Made by a program: the position numbers and the translations under genes | Source: JAOPZW01 sp963803375 | Lineage (GTDB): Bacteria > Actinomycetota > Thermoleophilia > Solirubrobacterales > Solirubrobacteraceae | Direction of reading: 5' to 3' | Length of the DNA stretch: 64,000 nt | NCBI GenBank assembly: GCA_963803375.1 | Contig: CAWDMB010000016.1 | Location: 62,001-126,000 of the forward strand | Shown here: one piece after another, positions 35,061 to 42,492 of the stretch | Layout: every line of letters begins with the position of its first letter | Position numbering within the stretch: position 1 is the stretch's first letter | Notes under the pieces: generated by a model | The model's input: the letters and a program-made list of their open reading frames with translations, nothing else | Told to the model about the DNA's origin: nothing | Databases searched by the model: none

Positions 35061-35618
35061 ATGCTCGTCCGCATCACCCTCTTCGAGGTGCCGCCCGAGG
35101 CGGACGCGCCGTTTCTCGCGCGGTGGGACCGCGTTCGCGACCGGCGAGCGGCCGAGGACGGGGTCAGCGCCACCGCGCTGCACCGTGCCCTGCGCCAGGA
35201 CGCGGCGTTTCGGTTCGTGGACCTCGCGTGGGTCGAGGGGCCGCACTCGTCCGGGCGGGCCGTCGCCGGCCCCTCGTTGAGGGCCCACCCCGGGGTGTAC
35301 GAGATCGCACGCGCGGACGGGGATCCCGACGGCGATGGCGGGGTGATCCTGATCGCCCCCTTCGAGGTGCCCGCGGGAGCGGACGACCGGTTCCTGGCCG
35401 GCTGGGACCGCGCGCGCGGCGTGCTCCGCCGGCAGCAGGGGTACCTCGGGACGCGGCTGCACGTCGCCGTGGGCCCGGCCGCGTTCCGCTTCGTCAAGCT
35501 CGCGCGCTGGTCCAGCCCGCTGATGGTCGCGCGCGCGCTGAAGCGCCCCGAGTTCCAGCAGGCCGCGGCGATGCCGTACGCCTCGCACCCGTCGCTGTAC
35601 CAGGTCGTTCGTCGCTGA
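35061..35618 (+). CDS. Tandem ABM-like (antibiotic biosynthesis monooxygenase fold) protein
   Basis: 185 residues made of two similar halves: MLVRITLFEVPPEADAPFLA at residues 1-20 and VILIAPFEVPAGADDRFLAG at about 94-113 start the ferredoxin-like domains; RFVDLAWVEG and RFVKLARWSS occupy matching positions. Two-domain ABM proteins are small cytoplasmic enzymes or heme-binding proteins; the activity here is unknown. It is 25 bp after the membrane protein in the same direction and may be a product of the sigma operon. A very strong terminator follows. Confidence 0.78.
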   Translation: MLVRITLFEVPPEADAPFLARWDRVRDRRAAEDGVSATALHRALRQDAAFRFVDLAWVEGPHSSGRAVAGPSLRAHPGVYEIARADGDPDGDGGVILIAPFEVPAGADDRFLAGWDRARGVLRRQQGYLGTRLHVAVGPAAFRFVKLARWSSPLMVARALKRPEFQQAAAMPYASHPSLYQVVRR

Positions 35619-35640
35619 GGCGCCGCAGCGCCCCGGAACG

Positions 35641-35672
35641 CGCGAGGGCCCGGCGGTCGCCGGGCCCTCGCG
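35641..35672. terminator. Strong bidirectional terminator (ABM / groEL)
   Basis: CGCGAGGGCCCGGCG-gt-CGCCGGGCCCTCGCG is a perfect 15-bp inverted repeat 22 bp after the ABM stop and 27 bp from the groEL stop on the other strand. It is followed by GAAAC on the plus strand and lacks a T-tract, but the stem strength fits termination from both sides. Confidence 0.8.
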
Positions 35673-35699
35673 AAACAGCGGTGCTCCCGGGGGAGCCGG

Positions 35700-37328
35700 C
35701 TACATCATGCCGCCCATGTCGGGCATGCCGCCGCCGCCGGCGCCGGCCCCGTCCTTCTCGGGGATCTCGGCGACGATGGCCTCGGTCGTGAGGATGTTCT
35801 TGGCGATCGAGGCCGCGTTCTGCAGGGCGGAGCGCGTCACCATCGCGGGGTCGATGACGCCCGCGGCGACGAGATCCTCGATCACGCCGGTGGCCGCGTT
35901 GAGGCCCTCGCCCTTCTTGGCCTTGCGGACGTCGTTGACGACGACCGAGCCCTCGAGGCCCGAGTTCTCGGCGATCTGACGCAGCGGCTCCTCGAGCGCG
36001 CGACGGATGATGACCGCGCCCGTCCGCTCGTCGTCCGCGAGGACGTCGATGTCGACGGCGTCGGCCGCACGCAGCAGCGTGACGCCGCCGCCCGGGACGA
36101 TCCCCTCCTCGAGGGCCGCGCGGGTCGCCTGCAGCGCGTCCTCGACGCGGTGCTTCTTCTCCTTCATCTCCGTCTCGGTGGCCGCGCCGACCTTCACGAC
36201 GGCGACGCCGCCGGAGAGCTTGGCGAGGCGCTCCTGGAGCTTCTCGCGATCGAAGTCCGAGTCGGTGTTCTCGACCTCGGCCTTGATCTGGTTGATGCGG
36301 CCCTTGATGGCCTCGCTGTCACCGGCGCCGTCGACGATCGTCGTCGTGTCCTTCGCGACGACGACGCGGCGGGCGCGCCCGAGCTGCGAGAGCTGGGTGT
36401 TCTCCAGCTTCAGGCCCATCTCCTCGGTGATCACCTCGCCGCCCGTGAGAACGGCGATGTCCTCGAGCATCCGCTTGCGGCGGTCGCCGAAGCCCGGCGC
36501 CTTCACGGCCACGCCGGTGAAGGTGCCGCGGAGCTTGTTCACGACGAGCGTCGCGAGGGTCTCGCCCTCGACGTCCTCGGCGATGATCAGCAGCGGCTTG
36601 CCCGACTGGATGACCTGCTCGAGCACCGGCAGCACGTCGCGGACGGAGCCGATCTTCTGGTTGGCGATGAGGACGAACGGGTCCTCGAGCGTCGCCTCCA
36701 TGCGCTCCTGGTCGGTGACCATGTAGGGCGAGATGTAGCCCTTGTCGAACTGCATGCCCTCGGTGAACTCGAGGTCCATGCCGAACGTCTGGCCCTCCTC
36801 GACGTTGACCACGCCGTCCTTGCCGACCTTCTCGATCGCGTCGGCGATCACGTCGCCGATCTCGTCATCACCGGCCGAGATCGTCGCGACGCGAGCGATC
36901 TGGTCCTTGCCGGAGATCTCCTTGGACTGCTTCTCGATCGCCGCGACGACCTGGTCGACGGCCTTCTCGATGCCACGCTTGAGCGCGAGCGGGTTGGCGC
37001 CGGCAGCGACGTTCTTCAGGCCCTGGCGAACGATCGCCTGGGCGAGGACCGTGGCGGTCGTCGTGCCGTCGCCGGCGACGTCGTTGGTCGCCGTGGCGAC
37101 CTCGCGCACGAGCTGCGCGCCCTGGTTCTCGAAGACGTCCTCGACCTCGATCTCACGAGCGATGGTCACGCCGTCGTTCGTGATCGTCGGGGCGCCGAAC
37201 TTCTTGTCGAGGACCACGTAGCGGCCGCGGGGGCCGAGCGTGACCCTGACGGCGTTGGCGACCGCGTCGACGCCGGCCTCGAGGGCCTGGCGCGCGGCGG
37301 AGTCGTACTTCAGTTCCTTGTGTGCCAT
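35700..37328 (-). CDS. groL: Chaperonin GroEL (Hsp60)
   Basis: 542 residues, full length. It has the conserved N-terminal DGVTIAREIEVEDVFENQGA, GDGTTTATVLAQAI (ATP site), the equatorial RAALEEGIVPGGGVTLLRA and the C-terminal Gly/Met-rich tail GGGMPDMGGMM of true folding chaperonins. It forms the two-ring cage that refolds proteins with GroES. ATG 37328 has AAGGAG upstream. It is the second gene of a groES-groEL operon (16-bp gap) under CIRCE/HrcA control. Confidence 0.98.
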   Translation of the reverse strand: MAHKELKYDSAARQALEAGVDAVANAVRVTLGPRGRYVVLDKKFGAPTITNDGVTIAREIEVEDVFENQGAQLVREVATATNDVAGDGTTTATVLAQAIVRQGLKNVAAGANPLALKRGIEKAVDQVVAAIEKQSKEISGKDQIARVATISAGDDEIGDVIADAIEKVGKDGVVNVEEGQTFGMDLEFTEGMQFDKGYISPYMVTDQERMEATLEDPFVLIANQKIGSVRDVLPVLEQVIQSGKPLLIIAEDVEGETLATLVVNKLRGTFTGVAVKAPGFGDRRKRMLEDIAVLTGGEVITEEMGLKLENTQLSQLGRARRVVVAKDTTTIVDGAGDSEAIKGRINQIKAEVENTDSDFDREKLQERLAKLSGGVAVVKVGAATETEMKEKKHRVEDALQATRAALEEGIVPGGGVTLLRAADAVDIDVLADDERTGAVIIRRALEEPLRQIAENSGLEGSVVVNDVRKAKKGEGLNAATGVIEDLVAAGVIDPAMVTRSALQNAASIAKNILTTEAIVAEIPEKDGAGAGGGGMPDMGGMM

Positions 37329-37344
37329 GGGTGGGGGTGTCTCC

Positions 37345-37638
37345 TTAGGACTCGACCTTGGCGAGGACGTCGCTCTCGCGAAGCACGAGCAGCTCCTCGC
37401 CGTCGACCTTGATCTCGGTGCCGCCGTACTTGGAATAGAGGACCTCGTCGCCCTCCGAGACGTCGAGCGGGATGCGCTTCTCGCCCTCGTCGTCGAACCG
37501 GCCGTCGCCGACGGCGATGACCTTGCCCTTCTGTGGCTTCTCCTTGGCCGTGTCGGGGAGGACGATGCCACTCGCGGTGGTCTCCTCCTCCTCGATCGCC
37601 CGCACGATCAGCCGATCGCCCAGGGGCTTGAGCTTCAT
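37345..37638 (-). CDS. groS: Co-chaperonin GroES (Hsp10)
   Basis: 97 residues, typical GroES: MKLKPLGDRLIVRAIEEEE, the mobile loop ETTASGIVLPDTAKEKPQKG, and the roof segment and C-terminus VDGEELLVLRESDVLAKVE. It caps GroEL. Start ATG 37638 has GGAGG 8 bp upstream. It is first in the operon; the leader between promoter and start contains the CIRCE element. Confidence 0.98.
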   Translation of the reverse strand: MKLKPLGDRLIVRAIEEEETTASGIVLPDTAKEKPQKGKVIAVGDGRFDDEGEKRIPLDVSEGDEVLYSKYGGTEIKVDGEELLVLRESDVLAKVES

Positions 37639-37682
37639 TGAATGACCTCCGTTGAACAGGGACGTCGGGGGAGTGTGTGTGG

Positions 37683-37709
37683 CTGGCACTCAAGGGATGA
37701 GAGTGCCAA
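37683..37709 (-). promoter_or_regulatory. CIRCE operator 1 (HrcA site) in groES leader
   Basis: CTGGCACTC-N9-GAGTGCCAA, the actinobacterial form of the CIRCE inverted repeat (TTGGCACTC-N9-GAGTGCCAG on the coding strand). It lies just downstream of the predicted transcription start, so bound HrcA would block transcription and the hairpin would be in the 5' leader. Confidence 0.92.
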
Positions 37710-37718
37710 CGACCACGC

Positions 37719-37747
37719 AGTATAGGAGACCCGCGCGCATGCGACAA
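37719..37747 (-). promoter_or_regulatory. groES-groEL promoter
   Basis: On the coding strand TTGTCG (-35, plus-strand 37742-37747), a 17-bp spacer and TATACT (-10, 37719-37724) form a near-consensus housekeeping promoter flanked by two CIRCE elements. Confidence 0.85.
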
Positions 37748-37753
37748 CCGGCG

Positions 37754-37780
37754 CTGGCACTCACGGACCGCGAGTGCCAG
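37754..37780 (-). promoter_or_regulatory. CIRCE operator 2, upstream of the -35
   Basis: CTGGCACTC-N9-GAGTGCCAG, a perfectly symmetrical second CIRCE, sits 6 bp upstream of the -35 box and 7 bp after the stop of the ASCH gene. Two HrcA sites would bracket the promoter. Confidence 0.9.
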
Positions 37781-37787
37781 GCGCGAG

Positions 37788-38186
37788 TCAGTTCTGGGCG
37801 CCGCCGATGCCCAGCCGGGCGTCGGTGACCTGGGGCGGGTTCTCGACGATCTGCGAGAACCGCACGACCGTCACGGTGTCCTCCAGGGACACGGGCTTGC
37901 CGTAGATCTGCTCGAGGAAGTGGATGAGCTCGTCGTGGCGGCGGAACTCGGGGTTGTCGTGCTCGATGTCCCGCGGCGAGAGGTCCTTGACGCGCTTGAC
38001 CTCGACCTGGTCGATGACCGCGTCGAAGATCTTCGACCGCGGCGAGTGCTGGTAGCCGATCGTCACGAGCACCGCCTGGTTCTTGCGGTACTTGTGCGAC
38101 TTGTCGCCGAGACGGATCGTCGCCGTCTTGCGCCCCCGCTTGAGCTGGTCGGCGAAGATCGTCGAGTAGAAGTTCAGGACCTGCAT
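37788..38186 (-). CDS. ASCH-domain protein
   Basis: 132 residues. QLKRGRKTATIRLGDKSHKY near the N-terminus is the ASCH/PUA-like signature, followed by beta-strand-rich sequence (VLVTIGYQHSPRSK, VKRVKDLSPRDI). ASCH domains bind RNA or act as small nucleotide-modifying enzymes; the role here is unknown. The ATG lies 12 bp after the Nudix stop, so crp - Nudix - ASCH is one run on the minus strand. Confidence 0.82.
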   Translation of the reverse strand: MQVLNFYSTIFADQLKRGRKTATIRLGDKSHKYRKNQAVLVTIGYQHSPRSKIFDAVIDQVEVKRVKDLSPRDIEHDNPEFRRHDELIHFLEQIYGKPVSLEDTVTVVRFSQIVENPPQVTDARLGIGGAQN

Positions 38187-38198
38187 GCGCGGTGCACC

Positions 38199-38636
38199 CT
38201 ACCGGTCACCTCGCAGCCGCGTGAGCGCGCGCGCGGCGATCTCGCGCTCGCCCTCGTAGGTCAGCGCGCGGGCGGCCTCGTCGAGCGCGATCCAGCGCGC
38301 CTGCTCGACCTCGTGGTCGTGCTCGGAGGGCTCTCCGGCAACGTACTCGAGCAGGTAGAAGCGCACGACCTTGGCGATCCGCCGGCCCCCGCGCGTGTAG
38401 ATATAGCGCACGTCGCCGAGCCGCCCGACCACCCGGCCCTCGACGCCCGCCTCCTCGCGCACCTCCCGCACGGCCGCGTCGGCGGGCGACTCGTCGCGGT
38501 CGGGATGGCCCTTGGGCAGGGCGAGCACGCTCGAGCCGTCGGCGGCCCGGCGCGTGGGGACGATGACCACGCAGGCGCCGTCCTTGACGACGACGCCGCC
38601 GGCGCTGAACTCGCGTTCAGAAGACGTAGTTGCCAA
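38199..38636 (-). CDS. Nudix hydrolase
   Basis: 145 residues. The Nudix box is GHPDRDESPADAAVREVREE with AGV following (GX5EX7REUXEEXGU satisfied), at about residues 43-65. It is a small cytoplasmic pyrophosphohydrolase for a nucleoside-diphosphate-linked substrate. The start appears to be a TTG at 38636 that overlaps the end of the Crp gene by 20 bp; no better ATG or GTG exists before the conserved EFSAGGVVV strand. Confidence 0.88.
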   Translation of the reverse strand: MATTSSEREFSAGGVVVKDGACVVIVPTRRAADGSSVLALPKGHPDRDESPADAAVREVREEAGVEGRVVGRLGDVRYIYTRGGRRIAKVVRFYLLEYVAGEPSEHDHEVEQARWIALDEAARALTYEGEREIAARALTRLRGDR

Positions 38637-39309
38637 GGGCGGCGGGGTCGTGCACGGTCAGCCGGCCGCGGCCCTGCTCGACGATGCCGGCGCGCTCGAG
38701 GACGGCGAGGAAGCGGCTCGCCGATTCGCGCGAGGAGCCCGCGAGCTGGGCGATGTCGGCCTGGGTCACGCGCAGCGCGACGTCGCGGTCGCCCGCGCCC
38801 TCGGCCCGCGCCTGCTGCACGAGGTCCTCAAGCACGACCGCGACCCTGCTCTGCACGGTCTGGAAGGACTGGCGCGTGAGGCGCTCGTTGGCCTCGCGCA
38901 GGCGCCGCCCGAGCGAGATCACGAGCTTGACGGCGAGGTCGGGGTGCTCGCGCAGCAGCCGGCGCATGTCGGCGCCGAGGATCGCGATCGCCTCGACGGC
39001 ATCGAGCGTCTCGACGGTCGCCGAGCGCCGCTCGTCGTCGAACATCGCGAGCTCGCCGAAGATGTCGCCCGGCCCGAAGTGCGCGAGCGTGATCTGCCGC
39101 CCGTAGGCGCTCGCGCGGACGGCGCGGGCGTGCCCCGAGCGCACGACGTAGCACGTGTCGCTCTGGTCGCCCTCGCGGAAGATCGCGTGCTGCGGCCCGA
39201 ACGAGCGCGAGACCGCGACCTCGGCGACGCGCTGCAGATCCGGGGGCGCGAGCGTCTCGAAGACGGGCACGTGGCCGAGCAGCTCGGTGCTCTCCTCCTG
39301 CGTGGCCAT
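38617..39309 (-). CDS. Crp/Fnr-family transcription factor
   Basis: 230 residues. The cyclic-nucleotide-binding beta roll (about 15-130) has FGPGDIFGELAMFDDERRSATV, and the HTH (about 170-215) has VTQADIAQLAGSSRESASRF. The phosphate-binding segment GELAMFDDERRSAT resembles cAMP-binding members more than Fnr, and no Cys cluster is present. TAAGCT (plus-strand 39319-39324) ends 9 nt before the ATG, fitting a leaderless start. Targets unknown; it heads the Nudix-ASCH run. Confidence 0.92.
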   Translation of the reverse strand: MATQEESTELLGHVPVFETLAPPDLQRVAEVAVSRSFGPQHAIFREGDQSDTCYVVRSGHARAVRASAYGRQITLAHFGPGDIFGELAMFDDERRSATVETLDAVEAIAILGADMRRLLREHPDLAVKLVISLGRRLREANERLTRQSFQTVQSRVAVVLEDLVQQARAEGAGDRDVALRVTQADIAQLAGSSRESASRFLAVLERAGIVEQGRGRLTVHDPAALGNYVF

Positions 39310-39374
39310 CGTGCCTGGAGCTTAGTGGCGGGCCGGCCGCCGTCGTCCGGACGCGGCCGGCCGCGGCTCGGGCC

Positions 39375-40052
39375 CTAGCGGCCCGGGCGGCAGCCCGAGA
39401 CGCTCTGGCCCACCGGCGCGTCGAGAGCCTTCTCGAGCGCGTCCCCCCAGCGGTTGGTGGCGGCGTCGACGGCGGGCTCGTCGCGCGACCTGAGGGTGGC
39501 GAGCAGGGCGCTCCCGCTGGTCGCGGCGGCGCCCCATGTGAGCGCCTGCGTGGCGAACGCCCGCCGGCAGCGGCCGGGCGCCAGCGTCGCGGCGACGGTT
39601 CCGCCGGCGCGGGCGCCCGCGGCGAAGTGGCCGTCGATGGCCGGCAGCGCGGCGAGGACGCACAGGCCGACCGCCGTGCTGTCGCCGCACTGATCCGCGA
39701 CGGCGAACCGGTCGAGGACGCGGACCTCGTGCCGGCAGATCGTCCGCACGCCGGTTGACTGCGTGCCGTGGCCGGGCAGATGCGAGCAGCGGCGGATCAG
39801 GCCCCGCAGCTGCGCATGGGCCCGCGCCGGATGGCGCATGTCGATGTCGATGGCGTTCAGCCCCATGTAGGCCCGGTAGGTCTGCCAGCCCTGGGCGGAG
39901 AGATGCGAGGACGCCGGCGCGGCCCCGGCCGACCGCGGGAGCAACACGACGAGGACGGCGGCGCCGAGCCCGGCGATGATCAGGCGCCGCGCCGGGCGCG
40001 ATCGGGTGGGCTTCGGGCATCGCGTAAGGTCCTCCGAGCGCGAGCTGCCCAT
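39375..40052 (-). CDS. Secreted protein of unknown function
   Basis: 225 residues from ATG 40052; a GTG at 40076 is an alternative. A basic n-region (RSRPARR), a hydrophobic core (LIIAGLGAAVLVVLL) and AGA-like cleavage site at about residues 27-49 make a signal peptide. The mature part has several Cys residues that could form disulfides (RRCSHL, TICRHEV, DQCGDS, GLCVLA, GRCRRAF, SGCRPGR) and no known domain. Divergent from the PfkB kinase gene. Confidence 0.7.
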   Translation of the reverse strand: MGSSRSEDLTRCPKPTRSRPARRLIIAGLGAAVLVVLLPRSAGAAPASSHLSAQGWQTYRAYMGLNAIDIDMRHPARAHAQLRGLIRRCSHLPGHGTQSTGVRTICRHEVRVLDRFAVADQCGDSTAVGLCVLAALPAIDGHFAAGARAGGTVAATLAPGRCRRAFATQALTWGAAATSGSALLATLRSRDEPAVDAATNRWGDALEKALDAPVGQSVSGCRPGR

Positions 40053-40140
40053 CTGGCGCGGGGGGGCGACAAGCACCCCAGGGCTCGGGCTTCACACCTG
40101 CGCGGGGGCTCGGCCGCGCGGCTCTGGCACGATCCGCGGC

Positions 40141-41088
40141 GTGGTCATCGCCGGGCCCAACCTCACGATCGACCGCACCGCGCGCGTCGCCGAGCTGCGC
40201 CCGGGCGACGTCCTGCGCTTCGACGAGGTCGTGGTGACGCCCGGTGGCAAGGGCGTCAACGTCGCCCGCGTCGCCCGCGCGCTCGGGGGCTCCGCGGTGC
40301 TCGTCGGCTTCGTGCCCGGCCCTATGGGCGCGATGGCCGCCGCCATGCTCGCCGACGAGCGCGTGCGCCTGCGCGCCGTCGAGGTCCGCGGCGAGCTGCG
40401 CGTCACGACCGTCGTGCTCGAGTCCTCCGGGCGCGTCACGGTCCTCAACGAGCCCGGCCCCCCACTCGGGGCCGGCGACTGGGAGCGCTTCGAGGCCGCG
40501 GTCGCGGCCGAGCTCGGCGGCGCGCGCGTGCTCGCGTGCAGCGGCAGCCTCCCGCCCGGGGTGCCCGCCGGCGCCTACGGCCGTCTCGTCGCGCTGGCGC
40601 GCGAGCGCGGGACGGCGGCGATCGTCGACGCGGGCCCAGGCCAGCTCGACCGCGCGCTCGCCGTCGCCCCCGACGTCGTGACGCCGAACCTGGCCGAGGC
40701 CGAAGGCCTGCTCCACGGGCGCGCCGACGAGGCCGTCGAGGCCGGGCCCGCCGACGAGGTGCGCGCCCGCGCGTGCGCCGCGGCGGCCGCGCTCGTGAAG
40801 CGCGGTGCGCGCCGGGCCATCGTCACCGCCGGCGCCGCCGGCGCGGCGATCGCGGCGGACCGGGCGGAGCCGTCGTGGGTCCCTGCGCGGCGCGTCCGCG
40901 TCCGCAACCCGATCGGCGCCGGCGACGCGCTCGTGGGCGGCCTCGCCGTCGCGCTGGAGCGCGGCGCGCCGTTCGGCGCCGCCGTGGCCGCCGCCCTCGC
41001 CGCCGCGGCGGCGAGCGTCGAGACCGACGGCGCCGGCGCCGTCGACCCCGCCCGGGTACGGGCGCTGCAGGCCACCCGTGACCCTTGA
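40141..41088 (+). CDS. PfkB-family sugar kinase (1-phosphofructokinase-like)
   Basis: 315 residues. The first PfkB signature region is VVVTPGGKGVNVARVARALG (about 35-54), and the second is VRNPIGAGDALVGGLAVAL (about 256-274) with the catalytic Asp in GAGD. N-terminal PNLTIDRT and the GGKGxN motif place it with 1-phosphofructokinases and tagatose-6-phosphate kinases. The GTG at 40141 was chosen because conserved sequence starts there; a CACGAT box ends 7 nt upstream. It begins a sugar-catabolism run with ManA and an FGGY kinase. Confidence 0.87.
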   Translation: MVIAGPNLTIDRTARVAELRPGDVLRFDEVVVTPGGKGVNVARVARALGGSAVLVGFVPGPMGAMAAAMLADERVRLRAVEVRGELRVTTVVLESSGRVTVLNEPGPPLGAGDWERFEAAVAAELGGARVLACSGSLPPGVPAGAYGRLVALARERGTAAIVDAGPGQLDRALAVAPDVVTPNLAEAEGLLHGRADEAVEAGPADEVRARACAAAAALVKRGARRAIVTAGAAGAAIAADRAEPSWVPARRVRVRNPIGAGDALVGGLAVALERGAPFGAAVAAALAAAAASVETDGAGAVDPARVRALQATRDP

Positions 41089-41383
41089 CGTCACGTCCCG
41101 GCCGGCGGTGACCATCGCTACCTGCTCGGCGAGCTCTCCTCGGGCACGCCGGTCGTCTTCGTGGACCGTCCGCCGTGCGGCGTCGCCGCCGACGCCGTGC
41201 TGCTCGACAACGTCGGGCGGGGCACGCACGCCGACCGTCGTGCGCCACGCCGCCGAGGGGATGGGGCGCCTGGCGGCCGCGCTCGCCTACGCTCGCCTCG
41301 ACGGCGAGGACCGGCCGCCCCAGCGCCGCACGATCCCCTGCGAGCTCGCGGTCCGGGGCTCGGGCGAGCGGGCGCCGTCGTGA
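41089..41383 (+). pseudogene. Decayed LacI-family regulator gene
   Basis: Directly after the PfkB stop, in the same frame, VPAGGDHRYLLGELSSGTPV and VDRPPCGVAADAVLLDNVG match the middle of LacI-type sugar regulators. After about 41220 the match continues in the next frame (TVVRHAAEGMGRLAAALA, ARLDGEDRPPQRRTIP, CELAVRGSG), which is the C-terminal end of the same family. The helix-turn-helix, the first third and about 150 internal residues are gone, with a frame change at the junction. The old stop overlaps the ManA start by GTGA. Confidence 0.75.
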
Positions 41384-42378
41384 ACGCGCCCGTCGTCCTG
41401 CCCCCGAACCTCGTGCGGCGCTTCTACCGCGGCGGCGCCGCGATCGCCGAGCTCCGGGGGGTCGAGGCCGGCGACGGGCGCACGCCCGAGGAGTGGGTGG
41501 GGTCGACGACCACCGCATGGGGCGAAGAGGCGCTCGGCCTCAGCGCACTGCCCGACGGCACGCTCGTCCGCGACGCCGTGGCGGCCGACCCCGTCGCCGT
41601 CCTCGGCGCAGCGCACGCGGAGCGCTTCGGCGCCGACCCCGCGCTGCTGGTGAAGATCCTCGACGCCGGCCAGCGCCTCCCGGTCCACGTGCATCCCGAC
41701 GACGCCTTCGGGCGCGCGCAGCTCGGCACGCGCTTCGGCAAGACCGAGGCCTGGATCATCCTCGCGACGAGCCGCGCCGACGCGGCCGTCCACGCGGGCT
41801 TCCGCGACGACGTCGCGCCGGCGACGCTCGAGCGGTGGGTCGGCGAGCAGGACCACGACGCCCTGCTCGGCGCGCTGCGGCGCGTGCCGGTGGCGGCCGG
41901 CGACGCGGTCTTCGTCCCCGCCGGGACGCCCCACGCGATCGGCGAGGGGATCCTCATGGTCGAGCTCCAGCAGCCGACCGACCTGTCCGTGCTGCTCGAG
42001 TGGGAGGGCTTCGGGATCGAGCACGAGGACGAGGCGACGCTCGGCCTGGGCTGGGGGCGGGCGCTGGGATGCGTGCGGCTCGGCGCCCTCGACGCGGAGG
42101 CGCTGCGCGGGCCCGCGCCCGCGGGCACGGTCGCCTCGCTGCTGCCCGCCGCCGCCGACGGCTTCTTCCGGGCCCAACGCGTCGCCCCGGCCGCCGGCGA
42201 GGCGGTCGCGCTCGAGCCCGGCTTCGCGGTCCTCGTCGTCGTCGAGGGCGAGGGCCGGCTCGGCGAGCTGCCAGTGCGCCGCGGCGACACGGTCCTCGTG
42301 CCCCACGCCGCCGGCGGCCTCGAGCTCGTCGGCGCGGTCGTCGTCCTGGCCTGCCGCCCGCCGGAGGTCGCGGCGTGA
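41380..42378 (+). CDS. manA: Class I mannose-6-phosphate isomerase
   Basis: 332 residues. The zinc-binding cupin motifs are LPVHVHPDDAFGR (about 103-115), FGKTEAWIILAT and VFVPAGTPHAIGEGILMVEL, and the catalytic-site sequence follows type I PMI enzymes of the short bacterial form. It interconverts mannose-6-P and fructose-6-P in the cytoplasm. The GTG overlaps the stop of the LacI remnant by four bases, showing that it was once coupled to a functional regulator gene. Confidence 0.88.
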   Translation: MNAPVVLPPNLVRRFYRGGAAIAELRGVEAGDGRTPEEWVGSTTTAWGEEALGLSALPDGTLVRDAVAADPVAVLGAAHAERFGADPALLVKILDAGQRLPVHVHPDDAFGRAQLGTRFGKTEAWIILATSRADAAVHAGFRDDVAPATLERWVGEQDHDALLGALRRVPVAAGDAVFVPAGTPHAIGEGILMVELQQPTDLSVLLEWEGFGIEHEDEATLGLGWGRALGCVRLGALDAEALRGPAPAGTVASLLPAAADGFFRAQRVAPAAGEAVALEPGFAVLVVVEGEGRLGELPVRRGDTVLVPHAAGGLELVGAVVVLACRPPEVAA

Positions 42379-42492
42379 GACCCACCGCGGGTCCTCCCAC
42401 AGCGACGCGATGAGCCGGGCCCGACAGTCCGACGTGAGACCCACCGCGGGTCCCTCCACAGCGACGCGATGAGCCCGGCCCGAAACTCCGCC
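42375..42492 (+). repeat. 59-bp tandem duplication over the FGGY-kinase start
   Basis: Two 59-bp copies (42375-42433 and 42434-42492) start with GTGAGACCCACCGCGGGTC and differ at a few positions. Each has the small dyad GACCC-accgc-GGGTC and an ATGAG start-codon context. Copy 1 therefore opens a 20-codon mini-ORF (42410-42472) whose TGA overlaps the kinase ATG at 42469. Confidence 0.85.
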
